Shown in pieces: positions 7,780 through 17,004 of a stretch of DNA of 64,000 nt. The DNA is from Lysobacter sp. yr284 (GTDB lineage: Bacteria > Pseudomonadota > Gammaproteobacteria > Xanthomonadales > Xanthomonadaceae), in assembly GCF_900107375.1 (NCBI RefSeq), contig NZ_FNPT01000001.1:310001-374000 (forward strand), read 5' to 3'. Numbering within the stretch: position 1 is the first letter of the stretch; every line of letters starts with the position of its first letter. Both the position numbers and the translations under genes were made by a program. Below the pieces are notes generated by a model that made no database searches, had not been told where the DNA came from, and was given only the letters and a program-made list of their open reading frames with translations.

Positions 7780-9735
7780 TTACTTCGGCACCGCCAGGTT
7801 GTCGGCCTTCAGGCCCTGGCCCTGCGCGCGCGGCACGGTCTCGACCACCGCATCGCCCGGCAGCGCCGCGCCGCCGGCCAGGTGCGCCTCGACCCGGTCC
7901 AGCGCCGCGTACACGTACGGCAGCAGCGGCAGGTAGCGCGCGCCCAGCGCCGGCAGGCCGAGGAAGGCGTCGAAGTGCTGGACGTTGCTGACCTGCCAAT
8001 AACTCACCTGCGCGCCGGCCTTGCGCGCCATCGCCACGTACGGCGCGCTGCTGAACGCCGGCGGGATCAGGCCGTCGTCCAGGCCGTGCACCACCACCAT
8101 CGGCAGGCCCTTGCGCGGCGCGCCGGCGCGGGTCTGCTCCACGCCCTTGCGCACGCGCTCGCCGGCGCGGCGCAACGCGGCCTTGTCCACGCCCTCGCGC
8201 AGCGGCTGGCCGGTCCACAGTTCGCGCAGGCCGGCCATGCCGTCCAGGCGCGGCGCCGCGCCCGCGGCCGGCGGGCCGAACAACTGCACGCCCGCGCCCG
8301 GCGGAATGCCGCTGGCGTCGGCCCACCACGCCGCGCGTTCGCCTTCGCTGGCCGCGCGCGCCAGCGGCGGCGCGTCGGGGCCGGCCGGCGTCGCCGCGGA
8401 ATAGACGTAGCGCACCCACGGCTGTTCGGCCGCCGCGCCTTCGCCCAGCGCCGGCGCGTAGCGGCCGTAGGCCGAGGCGTAGGTGGCCGCGACCGCGCGC
8501 CACAGATCGAAGTTGACCGACAGCGCGCCGGCGCGCAGCGCCGCGTCGCTCCAGCCGTCGGCGCGCATGCGCTCGTAGGCCGCCTGCGCGCGCGCGGCGG
8601 TGTCGCCCGCGCGCGCGGCTTCGCCGAGCAGGCCGCGTTCGGCGGCGAAGTCGCAGAACGATTGCGCGCTGTCGCCGGTCAGCGGCGCCACCGGCATCGC
8701 GCCGAGCGGCTTGTGCAGCAGCGCGCACGGCATCAGCAATGCGGCCTGGGTGGTGTAGTCGTACAGCGGCCGCGCGCCGGCGGCGTAGACGTTGGGTTCG
8801 CCGGCCACCACCGCGTCGAGCCAGGGCTCGTCGTTCAATTCGGCCGCGCGCAACACCGCGCCGCCGCCGTTGGAGATGCCGACCGCGATCACCCGGGTGT
8901 TGGCCCAGGTGAACGGCGCCGCGTCGGGAAACGCGCGATCCAGCGCGCGCAGCGCGAACTGCGCCGCCTGGCGCACGTGCCGGCCCCAGTCGGCCTCGGG
9001 ATTGTCCTGCGAATGCGCATGCTTGAACGCGACGCCGCCGGCCTTGCGCGCCTGCGCATCGGGCTCGAACGCCAGTTCGCCCTCGCCCGGCTTGCCGACG
9101 GTGCCGTCGGCGCGCACGCCCAGGCCGGCGTCGAGATCGAAGTAATCGGTGCCCGCGCCCTTGTCGGTGTAGGCCACCGCGCAGCCCTTGGGCAAGCCCC
9201 AGGCGCCGGCCACGGCGATCGAGCCGTAGATGCCGCGCGAACCCGACGACGCGCTGACCACGATGCAGCGCTTGTCGCGATCGAAACCGTCGGGCACCTG
9301 CACCAGCACGCGATGCGGCTGCCTGGCGCCGGGCAGGCGCGCGAACGCGCTGTACTCGCGGCCCGGCACCGGCGCCACGCTGCCGTAGAGCTCGCCGTAG
9401 CCGCCGCCGGGCGCGAGGTCGGCGATGCCGCGCCAGTTCGACCACAGCGCGCGCCGGCGCAGTTCGGCCGCGGTCGGATGGGCTGCGTCGGCGAACGCCG
9501 GCGGCGCCATCGCGCGCAGGCCGTCCAGGCCGAGTCCGGCGCTGAGCAGGTCGTCGCGGTCGCGATGGTCGGTCTGGCGTTCGGAGCTGAACATCGCGGC
9601 GGAGTCCTGTGCGGTGGCCTTGCCGGCCGGCTTGGCCGCGGACGTGCGCGCCGGCGCGGCGCTGGCGGCGCCGGCCGTGCAGGCCAGCAGCAGGGAGGCG
9701 GCCAGGGCCGCGGTGCGTAGGGTGTGGGCGCTCAT
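7780..9735 (-). CDS. Secreted D-(-)-3-hydroxybutyrate oligomer hydrolase
   Basis: This 651-residue protein has a signal peptide (about residues 1-26) and the large single-domain architecture of the 3HB-oligomer hydrolase family, whose members are usually close to 700 residues. The nucleophile lies in Gly-Ile-Ser-Asn-Gly-Gly-Gly (Ser288). Such enzymes cut 3-hydroxybutyrate oligomers released by PHB depolymerases to monomers. It is divergent from the response-regulator gene at 9839 and about 1 kb beyond the phaEC-pssA block, a context that fits PHB metabolism. Periplasmic or extracellular action is inferred from the signal peptide. Confidence 0.88.
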   Translation of the reverse strand: MSAHTLRTAALAASLLLACTAGAASAAPARTSAAKPAGKATAQDSAAMFSSERQTDHRDRDDLLSAGLGLDGLRAMAPPAFADAAHPTAAELRRRALWSNWRGIADLAPGGGYGELYGSVAPVPGREYSAFARLPGARQPHRVLVQVPDGFDRDKRCIVVSASSGSRGIYGSIAVAGAWGLPKGCAVAYTDKGAGTDYFDLDAGLGVRADGTVGKPGEGELAFEPDAQARKAGGVAFKHAHSQDNPEADWGRHVRQAAQFALRALDRAFPDAAPFTWANTRVIAVGISNGGGAVLRAAELNDEPWLDAVVAGEPNVYAAGARPLYDYTTQAALLMPCALLHKPLGAMPVAPLTGDSAQSFCDFAAERGLLGEAARAGDTAARAQAAYERMRADGWSDAALRAGALSVNFDLWRAVAATYASAYGRYAPALGEGAAAEQPWVRYVYSAATPAGPDAPPLARAASEGERAAWWADASGIPPGAGVQLFGPPAAGAAPRLDGMAGLRELWTGQPLREGVDKAALRRAGERVRKGVEQTRAGAPRKGLPMVVVHGLDDGLIPPAFSSAPYVAMARKAGAQVSYWQVSNVQHFDAFLGLPALGARYLPLLPYVYAALDRVEAHLAGGAALPGDAVVETVPRAQGQGLKADNLAVPK

Positions 9736-9771
9736 GGGCGCAGGCTAGCAAGCCGCCGGCTCGCGCTCATC

Positions 9772-9784
9772 GTACTTTGGTACA
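9772..9784. promoter_or_regulatory. Candidate regulatory motif GTACTTTGGTACA
   Basis: This 13-mer lies in the divergent region between the oligomer hydrolase (start 9735) and the response regulator (start 9839). A similar 13-mer (10 of 13 identical) lies at 16911-16923 between the TonB receptor and the permease. It may be the binding site of the nearby NarL-type regulator. This is inference from co-occurrence. Confidence 0.35.
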
Positions 9785-9838
9785 CCTGCGCGCCGCGAGC
9801 GCGCGGCGCCGCTGCCGCGGCCTGCTACGCTTGCGGCG

Positions 9839-10501
9839 ATGCCGACCCTGCTGATCGCCGACGACCACCCCCTGTTCCGCGCGGCGCTGCGCCAGGCCGC
9901 CGCCGACGCCGTGCCCGAGACCGTGGTGCGCGAGGCCGGCACGCTCGACGACGCGCTGGCCGCGCTGGAAGCCGAACCCGGCATCGACCTGGTCCTGCTC
10001 GACCTGCACATGCCCGGCAACCACGGCCTCGCCGGCCTGGCCGCGATCCGCGCGCAGTTCCCCGGCACCGCGGTGGCGGTGGTGTCGGCCAACGACGATC
10101 CGCGCGTGGTCCGGCGCGCGCTCGACCACGGCGCCGCCGGTTATCTGCCCAAGAGTTCGGGCCTGGACGAATTGCGCGATGCGATCCGCGCGGTGCTGGC
10201 GTGCGAGCAATGGCTGCCGGCGACGCTGCGCGCGGCGGTCGCGCGCACCCACAGCGAGCGCGGCGACGCCGACCTCGCCGCGCGCCTGGCGAGCCTGTCG
10301 CCGCAGCAGTTCCGGGTGCTGAGCCTGGTCGCGCAGGGCCTGCTCAACAAGCAGATCGCCGATCGCCTGGACGTCCAGGAGCGCACGGTCAAGGCGCACC
10401 TGTCGGCGATCTTCGACCGCCTCGGCGTGCGCAACCGCACCCAGGCCGGGGTGGTGCTGCGGGAACTGGAACTGGCCGATCCGGCGCGACGGCTCGATTG
10501 A
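9839..10501 (+). CDS. NarL-family response regulator (CrbR/ErdR-like)
   Basis: This 220-residue protein has a receiver domain (residues 1-120) with acidic pocket Asp8-Asp9, phosphoacceptor Asp55, Ser83 and Lys105. A LuxR-type helix-turn-helix follows (about 150-210), containing Gly-Leu-Leu-Asn-Lys-Gln-Ile-Ala and Glu-Arg-Thr-Val-Lys-Ala-His. It is convergent with the hybrid kinase gene that follows. A transporter-fused kinase paired with a NarL-type regulator is the arrangement of CrbS/CrbR (MxtR/ErdR), which controls acetyl-CoA synthetase and acetate or alcohol use in Vibrio and Pseudomonas. The orthology is inferred from architecture and pairing. Confidence 0.88.
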   Translation: MPTLLIADDHPLFRAALRQAAADAVPETVVREAGTLDDALAALEAEPGIDLVLLDLHMPGNHGLAGLAAIRAQFPGTAVAVVSANDDPRVVRRALDHGAAGYLPKSSGLDELRDAIRAVLACEQWLPATLRAAVARTHSERGDADLAARLASLSPQQFRVLSLVAQGLLNKQIADRLDVQERTVKAHLSAIFDRLGVRNRTQAGVVLRELELADPARRLD

Positions 10502-10865
10502 GCCAGCGGGACCGGGAACAAGCCGAACGAGCGAACGGCGCAAGGCAAGAACGCCGACTCGCGGTCGCTTCGGCCGCCGCCACCGATCGCCGCTCCCGTT
10601 GCGCCCCCGATTCCCTGCGCCCTAACCACTCACCCACCCTCACGTCAAGCTCTCCCGGGCTCACCGCGAGGCCCGATGTTGTCCACACAGCCTGTGGACA
10701 AACCTGCGGACAGCCGGGGTGGGAGGGGGCGCAATCCTTTGTTACATAAGCATTGCAACAGATTTGGCTAAAAAATCGCCAGTGGATTTCTCGACGTCGG
10801 TCGCGGAACCGCTGGTCGCTCGCCGGGACCGCTCCGGGCCGCCCCCGCCCCTGCCCTGCGCCCGT
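10502..10865. other. Convergent intergenic region with palindrome and AT-rich patch
   Basis: It holds no gene. A perfect inverted repeat lies at 10679-10701, and a patch of unusually low GC (about 10738-10785) contains ACATAAGCATTGCAACAG. Both stand out from the surrounding sequence. Confidence 0.5.
10679..10701. promoter_or_regulatory. Inverted TTGTCCACA pair (DnaA-box-like or hairpin)
   Basis: TTGTCCACA (10679-10687) and its inverse TGTGGACAA (10693-10701) are separated by five bases. The nonamer differs by one base from the DnaA box TTATCCACA. It could equally be a stem-loop between two convergent genes. Confidence 0.4.
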
Positions 10866-13800
10866 TCAGCCGGCCGTCGCGGCGGCCGCGAGCAGGCGGT
10901 CGAGCACCGACTTCAGCGCCAGCGGCTTGACCGGCTTGGCCAGCAGCGTGCGGCCCGCGGCCTGCACCGCGGCGCGCACCGACGCGCTGCCGTCGGCGCT
11001 GAGCAGCAGGCACGGGCGCGCGCCGAACTCGGCCTCCAGGCGCGCGGCCAAGGCCACGCCGGTGTCGTCGCGGTCGAGGTGGAAGTCGAACAGCCACAGC
11101 TGCGCCGGCGCCGCGCGCAGCGCCGCGCGCGCGCCGGCGTCGTCGGCGGCGGTGGCCACCTCGCAGCCCCAGCGCCGTAGCGTTTCGGCCAGCGCCGCCA
11201 GCGCCTGCGCGTCGTTGTCGACCGCGAGCACGCGCAAGCCCGCCAGCGCGCCGCGCGCGCCCGCCGGCAGCGGCGCCTGCGCCGCGCGCACCGCCGCCAC
11301 GCGCACGCCGAACGCGGTGCCGCGGCCGACCTCGCTGCGCAGGCTCAGCGGCGCCTGCAGCAATTGCGCGATGCGGTCGGCGATCGACAGGCCCAGGCCC
11401 AGGCCCTGCCCCGGCGCGTCCGGGCCGCGGCGGAATTCTTCGAAGATCGCCTCGCGCTGGGCCGGCTCGATGCCCGGCCCGGTGTCGTGCACCTCGATGC
11501 GCAGGCCGCCGCCGGCGCGGCGCACGCCCAGCAGCACGCGGCCGCGCGCGGTGTAGCGCACCGCGTTGGCGAGGAAGTTCTGCAGCACCCGCCGCAGCAG
11601 TTGCGGGTCGCTGCGCGTCCACGCGCGCGTGGGCACGTAGCGAAAGCGCAGGCCGCGCGCGGCGGCGATCGCGGCGAACTGCGCGGCCAGCGGGTCGAGC
11701 ACTTCGGCCAGCGGGAACTCGCGCGGCTGCGGCACCAGGCCGCCGGCCTGCAGCCGCGACATGTCCAGCAGCCCGGTCAGCAGATCGCCGGTGGATTCCA
11801 GCGCGCCGCCGATGCGCGCGACGGTGTCGCGCTGGGCCGGATCGTCGACCTGCTGGCTCAGCGCATCGGCGAACAATTGCGCGGCGTGCAGCGGTTGCAT
11901 CAGGTCGTGGCCGACCGCGGCGAGGAAGCGGCTCTTGGCCTCGTTGGCGCGCTGCGCCTCCTGGGTGGCCACTTCCAGGTCGGCGGTGCGCTCGGCCACG
12001 CGCTGCTCCAGGGTCTCGTTGGCCTGGATCAATCCGGCTTCGGCGCGGCGGAACGCGGTGACGTCGGTGAAGGTGGCGACGAAGCCGCCGCCGGGCATCG
12101 GATTGCCGCGGATTTCCAGGATGCTGCCGTCGGCGAGCACGCGCTCGGACAGGTGCGCGGTGCCGGCGCGCATGTAGGCCAGGCGCCGCTGCAGGGCGCG
12201 CTCGAGATCGCCCTGGAACGGCAGCCGGTGCATCGCCCAGCGCGCGAGGTCGGCGATCGGGCGGCCGACCTGCAGCAGCTCCGGCGGAAACGCGAACAGC
12301 TCGGCATAGCGCCGGTTCCACGCCACCAGCCGCAGTTGCGCGTCGACCACGCTGATGCCCTGGCTCATGTTCTGCAGCGCCGCTTCCAGCACCCGCTGGT
12401 TGAAGCGCAGGTCGGCCGAGGCTTCGCCGACGATCGCCGCGACCGTGTCGAGATCGCGCCCGGCCTCGCGCCGCGCCGCGTCGAGCAACACCCGCGCCGA
12501 CGACGAGCCCAGCACCGCGGCCAGTTCGCGCTCCACCCCGGCTTCCACCGCCGCCGCCACCGGCGCGCCGGTCGGCACGCCGTCGAGCAGCTGCGCCACG
12601 CGTTCGCGCGGCAAAAAGCGCAGGCCGGCGTTGCGCAGGGTCTGCGCGTCGAGGCCGCGGCGCGCGTGGCGGGCCGGCTCGCGCCGCCACAACGCGGCCA
12701 GGATCGTGACCAGGGTGCCGGCGAACAGGCTGGCGCCGACCGCGCGACCGAGCCGGCTCCAGCCGGTCAGGCCGAACAACCGCTCCGGCGCCAGCCATTC
12801 CAGGCCGAACGGGCCGTGCGCGAACCACGCCGGCGCGGCGCCGCGCACCTCGAACAGCATCGGCAGCAACAGCGTCCAGCACCACACCGCGAAGCCCGCG
12901 GCGATGCCGGCGATGGCCGCGCGCGCCGGCGTCTGCGGCCGCCACACCGCGAACGCCAGCGCCGGCGCCAGCGTCGCCAGCGCCGAGAACGAGACCGCGC
13001 CGACGTCGGCCAGCGCCTCGCTGCCGGCGATCAGGCGGCTGTAGCCCCAGGCCAGCAGCATGATCGCGAAGATGCCGGCGCGGCGCAGCGCCAGCACCCG
13101 CCCGCGCAGGTCGCGGTTGCGCGACCACGCGCCGCGCAGCAGGTTCGGCGCGAACCAGTGGTTGCCGATCATCAGGCTCAGCGTGAGCGTGCTGACCACG
13201 ACCATGCCGGTGGCGGCGCTGAGCCCGCCGAGGAAGGCGAACAGCGCCAGCGCCTGCTGCCCCTGCGCCAGCGGCAGCGCCAGCACGTACAGGTCCGAGG
13301 GCACCTGCGCACCGAGCAGGCGCTGGCCGAGCATCGCCACCGGCAGCACCGGCGCTGCGATCAGCAGCAGGTACAGCGGGAACTGCCAGCGCGCGGTGCG
13401 CACGTCGCGCTCGTCGCGGCATTCCACCACCGCGACATGGAACTGGTGCGGCAGGATGAACATCGCCAGCGCGCCGAGCAGCACCAGCGGCGCGAACCCG
13501 CCGGCCGGGGCGCCGGCCGGCGCCGGCGCGGCCGGCGCCGGCGGCAGCGCATCCAGGCCGAACCACACGAACGCGCCCAGCGCCAGCATCGCCGCCAGCT
13601 TGAACACCGACTCGAACGCCATCGCCAGCACCAGGCCGCGGTTGTGCTCGGCGGCGCTGGCGCGGCGGGTGCCGAACAGCATCGCGAACAGCGCCATCGC
13701 CAGCGCCACGTACAGCGCGCTGTCGCGCCAGGCCGGCAGCGCGGCGCCGTCGGTGGCGCGGGTGGTGAGCATGGCGAAGCTCATCGCCACCGCTTTCAAC

Positions 13801-14204
13801 TGCAGCGCGATGTAGGGAATCAGGCCGAGCGCGGCGACCAGGGTCACCAGCGCGGCCAGCCACGCGTCCTTGCCCAGGCGGGTGGCGATCAGGTCGGCCA
13901 GCGAGGTGGCGTTGGTCTCGCGCGCCAGCCGCACCAGCTTGACCATGAAGCCCACGGCCAGCGCATAGAACAGGATCGAGCCGAGGAAGGTCGGCGGCAG
14001 CGGCCAGCCGTAGCGCGCGGCCTGGGTGACGGTGCCGTAGAAGGTCCACGAGGTGCAGTGCACCGCCAGCGACAGCGCGTAGATGTGATGCCAGTGGCGC
14101 GCCAGCACGCCCGGCCGGCGCTCGGCGAACAGCGCGGTGCCGAACATCAGCGCCAGCCAGGCCAGGCTGGCCAGGGCGACGGTGGTAAGGCTCAGCATGG
14201 GCAT
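10866..14204 (-). CDS. Transporter-fused hybrid histidine kinase (CrbS/MxtR-like)
   Basis: This 1112-residue protein combines a sodium:solute symporter-like membrane domain of about 12-13 helices (residues about 1-530), a linker with a PAS domain (near 620-740), a HisKA domain with phosphoacceptor His766 in Gly-His-Asp-Leu-Met-Gln-Pro-Leu, an HATPase_c domain with Asp-Thr-Gly-Pro-Gly-Ile, and a C-terminal receiver with Asp1040. This order is that of CrbS/MxtR acetate-switch kinases. It is probably an inner-membrane sensor that couples solute passage to phosphotransfer, with the convergent NarL-type regulator as target. Met at 14198 is an alternative start. The ligand (acetate or another short acid) is inferred. 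Confidence 0.9.
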   Translation of the reverse strand: MPMLSLTTVALASLAWLALMFGTALFAERRPGVLARHWHHIYALSLAVHCTSWTFYGTVTQAARYGWPLPPTFLGSILFYALAVGFMVKLVRLARETNATSLADLIATRLGKDAWLAALVTLVAALGLIPYIALQLKAVAMSFAMLTTRATDGAALPAWRDSALYVALAMALFAMLFGTRRASAAEHNRGLVLAMAFESVFKLAAMLALGAFVWFGLDALPPAPAAPAPAGAPAGGFAPLVLLGALAMFILPHQFHVAVVECRDERDVRTARWQFPLYLLLIAAPVLPVAMLGQRLLGAQVPSDLYVLALPLAQGQQALALFAFLGGLSAATGMVVVSTLTLSLMIGNHWFAPNLLRGAWSRNRDLRGRVLALRRAGIFAIMLLAWGYSRLIAGSEALADVGAVSFSALATLAPALAFAVWRPQTPARAAIAGIAAGFAVWCWTLLLPMLFEVRGAAPAWFAHGPFGLEWLAPERLFGLTGWSRLGRAVGASLFAGTLVTILAALWRREPARHARRGLDAQTLRNAGLRFLPRERVAQLLDGVPTGAPVAAAVEAGVERELAAVLGSSSARVLLDAARREAGRDLDTVAAIVGEASADLRFNQRVLEAALQNMSQGISVVDAQLRLVAWNRRYAELFAFPPELLQVGRPIADLARWAMHRLPFQGDLERALQRRLAYMRAGTAHLSERVLADGSILEIRGNPMPGGGFVATFTDVTAFRRAEAGLIQANETLEQRVAERTADLEVATQEAQRANEAKSRFLAAVGHDLMQPLHAAQLFADALSQQVDDPAQRDTVARIGGALESTGDLLTGLLDMSRLQAGGLVPQPREFPLAEVLDPLAAQFAAIAAARGLRFRYVPTRAWTRSDPQLLRRVLQNFLANAVRYTARGRVLLGVRRAGGGLRIEVHDTGPGIEPAQREAIFEEFRRGPDAPGQGLGLGLSIADRIAQLLQAPLSLRSEVGRGTAFGVRVAAVRAAQAPLPAGARGALAGLRVLAVDNDAQALAALAETLRRWGCEVATAADDAGARAALRAAPAQLWLFDFHLDRDDTGVALAARLEAEFGARPCLLLSADGSASVRAAVQAAGRTLLAKPVKPLALKSVLDRLLAAAATAG

Positions 14205-14273
14205 GAGGCGCGGCGCATCGGCGCAGGATAGCGGTGGGGAGCACCCTGGAACAGCGCGCCTGCGGTGGCTACC

Positions 14274-14371
14274 TGTAGGAGCGGCGCGAGCCGCGACTGC
14301 GACGGCGCAACTACGCCGAAACTTTCTCCGCGACCTGCAACCCCGCAGTCGCGGCTCGCGCCGCTCCTACA
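14274..14371. repeat. Family A REP pair (GTAG type)
   Basis: An inverted pair of TGTAGGAGCGGCGCGAGCCG-like units with outer GTAG ends lies between the kinase gene and the TonB receptor terminator. Confidence 0.8.
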
Positions 14372-14439
14372 GTCGCTGCGCCGGGCATCGTCGCGACCCG
14401 CGGCCACGAAAGCGAACGGGGCGTCCCTGCCCCGCCCTC

Positions 14440-14477
14440 AAAAAAACACGGGCCTGCGTCCCCCGGACGCAGGCCCG
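14440..14477 (-). terminator. Rho-independent terminator of the TonB receptor gene
   Basis: A 13-bp perfect stem (14449-14461 with 14465-14477) is followed on the minus strand by G and then seven T residues within a few bases. It lies about 45 bases past the receptor stop and is the strongest terminator in the window. Confidence 0.85.
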
Positions 14478-14522
14478 ACGCGGCGTCCCGGCCGCACTCC
14501 CCATTCGACGCTTGGAACGAAA

Positions 14523-16775
14523 TCAGAAGTCGTACTTGACCGTCAGCGAGTACTGGCGCGGCGCGCCGTAGAACCCGGTGTACACGCCCAGCGCGGAGTT
14601 CAGGCTGTAGCCGGTGGTGCGGTATTCCTTGTCGGCCAGGTTGCTGCCCTGCAGCGACACCGTCCACGGGCCCTGGCTCTTCCAGGTGACGCCGGCGTTG
14701 ATCAGGCCGTAGCCGTCCTGGGTGATCGGCACCGCGCCGGTGCGCACGATCTCGGTAGTGGCGACCACCTCGCTCTGGTAGCTGTAGCCCACCCGCGCCG
14801 ACAGGTTGCTGCCGTCGGACAGGTCGGTGCGGTACTCCACGTTGAGCGCGCCGGAGAACTCGGGCGCGTTGGTGAACTCCTGCTCCTTGGCGATGTTGAC
14901 GCCGGCGTACATGAACTCGTCGTACTTGGCGTCGAGCCAGGCCAGGTTGCCCGAGATCAGCCAGTTCTGGCTCGGCAGCCACTGGTACTCGACTTCCAGG
15001 CCCTGCACCGTGCCCTTGCCGGCATTGGTGAAGTCGCCGAAGAACGCGTCCTCGGTGCCGTCGCCGTTGCTGTCGTAGGCGGTGAACACCGACAGCTGGA
15101 TGTCCTTGTACTTGTTGTGGAAGTACGACAGGTTCAGGAACATGCGCTGGTCGAAGAAGGCCATCTTGGTGCCCAGCTCGTAGCTGTCGACGACCTCGTC
15201 GTCGAACGGCTCGGCCGAGCGCGGCACCGCCGCGGCCTGGGCGCGGATGTTGTAGCCGCCGGACTTGAAGCCGCGCGTGGCCAGGCCGTAGACCATGACG
15301 TCCGGCGTAACCTGGTAGTCGAGCGAGACCTTCGGCGAAGTGTTCTTGAAATTGATCTTGCGGTCGAAGTTGGCCAGGATCGCGCCGCTGGGCACGGTGA
15401 AGCTGGCGTCGCGGTAGCCCTGGTTCAACACCTTGGCGCGCTTGTCCTCGTCGGTGTAGCGCGCGCCGACGTCGAGCTTGAGCTTGTCGGTCAGGTCGAA
15501 CGTCCAGTCGGCGTAGAACGCCAGCGACTCGGTGTAGACCGTGCCCTGGGTGTCGCCGAAGCTGGCGTTGAAGAAGTTGTTGAGCACCTGGCCGCCGGCC
15601 GAGCCGTCGAAGGCGTACACGCCCATCACGCCGCGCGCGCGGCCGCCGCCGTCGTAGTTGGCCTGCAGCTCGTGGCTGACCTGCTCGTCGCTGTAGAACG
15701 CCTTCACGTCGGCGATCTTGTTCGGCAGGGTGTCGAAGTCGATGTTGGTCTCGGTGTCGGACTCGCGCTTGGCGATGACGTACTTGAACGCCCAGTCCTC
15801 GTTGGCGCGCCAGTTGACCACCGCCGACACGCCCTTGATCGTGGTGTCGTTGACGTTGGGCATGCCGCTGCGGATGTCGTAGCGGTCGTCCAGCGGCGCC
15901 AGGCCCGGGGCGAAGCGGTTGGGCGCCAGCATCCTGGCGCCGCGCACGCCGGACTGGTCGTCCATCCAGTCGAACGCGAACTGGATGTCGAGCGCGTCGC
16001 TGACGTAGGCGCCGAGGCTGCCGCGCAGGGCCAGGATTTCCTTGTCGCTGACGTCCTGGCCGGTGAGCCGGTTCTCGCCGAAGCCGTCGCGGTTGAGGCT
16101 GGCCACCGACAGGCGCCCGCGCAGGGTGGCGTCGCCGCCCTGGGTCGGGCCGCCGATCGGGCCGGCGACCGCGGCCTTGACGTCGAGCTGGCCGTAGTTG
16201 CCGACGGTGACCGCGGCGAAGCCGTCGAACTGGGTCGGCAGGCCGCGCGAGATGTACTTGATCGCGCCGCCGATGGTGTTCTTGCCGTACAGCGTGCCCT
16301 GCGGGCCGCGCAGCACTTCGATGCGCTCGACGTCGAACACGTCCAGCAGCGCGCCCTGCGGACGGGCGATGTAGACATCGTCCATGTAGATGCCCACGCC
16401 CGGATCCACGCCCCACAGCGGATCGGACTGGCCGACGCCGCGGATGTAGGCGGTGATGGTGCTGGAGGAACCGCGCGCGGCGTAGATGGTCAGGTTCGGC
16501 ACCTGCGCGTCGAGGTCGCTGAGGTCCTCGACGTTGAGCCGGTCCAGCGCCTCGGGCGTGAACGCGGTGATCGCCACCGGCACTTCCTGCAGGGTTTCCT
16601 CGCGCTTGCGCGCGGTGACGGTGATCGCGCCGAGGTTCTTGGCTTCGGCCGCGGCCGGCGCGGCGTCCTGCGCCCAGGCCGCCGGCGCCAGCAGCGCGGA
16701 GGCGACGGCGCACGCGAGCGCGGCGCGGCGGGCGCCGCCATGACGGCCTTGGGAGTGTCGGTTGATGCGGATCAC
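14523..16775 (-). CDS. TonB-dependent outer-membrane receptor
   Basis: This 750-residue protein starts with a signal peptide ending Ala-Trp-Ala-Gln. An N-terminal plug follows (Ile-Thr-Val-Thr-Ala-Arg-Lys-Arg-Glu-Glu near residue 52, later Arg-Ile-Glu-Val-Leu-Arg-Gly-Pro-Gln-Gly and Thr-Ile-Gly-Gly-Ala-Ile), then a beta-barrel ending in Phe after Ser-Leu-Thr-Val-Lys-Tyr-Asp. It should import a ligand using TonB energy. GTG at 16775 is chosen because the signal peptide starts there and GGGAGGG lies upstream. It is divergent from a GntP-type permease, so both may serve one substrate. No siderophore genes are nearby. Confidence 0.9.
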   Translation of the reverse strand: MIRINRHSQGRHGGARRAALACAVASALLAPAAWAQDAAPAAAEAKNLGAITVTARKREETLQEVPVAITAFTPEALDRLNVEDLSDLDAQVPNLTIYAARGSSSTITAYIRGVGQSDPLWGVDPGVGIYMDDVYIARPQGALLDVFDVERIEVLRGPQGTLYGKNTIGGAIKYISRGLPTQFDGFAAVTVGNYGQLDVKAAVAGPIGGPTQGGDATLRGRLSVASLNRDGFGENRLTGQDVSDKEILALRGSLGAYVSDALDIQFAFDWMDDQSGVRGARMLAPNRFAPGLAPLDDRYDIRSGMPNVNDTTIKGVSAVVNWRANEDWAFKYVIAKRESDTETNIDFDTLPNKIADVKAFYSDEQVSHELQANYDGGGRARGVMGVYAFDGSAGGQVLNNFFNASFGDTQGTVYTESLAFYADWTFDLTDKLKLDVGARYTDEDKRAKVLNQGYRDASFTVPSGAILANFDRKINFKNTSPKVSLDYQVTPDVMVYGLATRGFKSGGYNIRAQAAAVPRSAEPFDDEVVDSYELGTKMAFFDQRMFLNLSYFHNKYKDIQLSVFTAYDSNGDGTEDAFFGDFTNAGKGTVQGLEVEYQWLPSQNWLISGNLAWLDAKYDEFMYAGVNIAKEQEFTNAPEFSGALNVEYRTDLSDGSNLSARVGYSYQSEVVATTEIVRTGAVPITQDGYGLINAGVTWKSQGPWTVSLQGSNLADKEYRTTGYSLNSALGVYTGFYGAPRQYSLTVKYDF

Positions 16776-16910
16776 GATGGCTGTCCCTCCCCCGGGAGCT
16801 GGATGCGAATGGTTGCCGGTGGCTGTGCGCAAGCGGCGCGCAGCGCCCCGCGCCGCGCAGTCCCCCGTCATGGCGCACAGCCTAGGAGGCGGCCGCCGCG
16901 CCCGGCAGCT

Positions 16911-16923
16911 GTACCTTCGGACA
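16911..16923. promoter_or_regulatory. Candidate regulatory motif GTACCTTCGGACA
   Basis: This is the second copy of the 13-mer at 9772-9784, placed between the divergent TonB receptor and permease starts (136 and 82 bases away). It may be a shared operator. The match is 10 of 13 bases, so chance cannot be excluded. Confidence 0.35.
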
Positions 16924-17004
16924 ATGCCGCCGGCGCGGCCGCATTGCCGACACTGCGCGCAGCCGGGCCCGCCGCCCGCGCCGCAATGAGGGGAATCCGA
17001 ACCG

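Noticed and set aside
6964-9720. A 918-residue plus-strand open frame
   Set aside because: It is antisense to pssA and the 3HB-oligomer hydrolase, rich in Arg/Ala/His with no domain. Both opposing genes are firmly identified.
11364-14231. A 955-residue plus-strand open frame opposite the hybrid kinase
   Set aside because: It is composed of Arg, Gln, His and Ala with no domain. The kinase frame on the other strand has all catalytic motifs.
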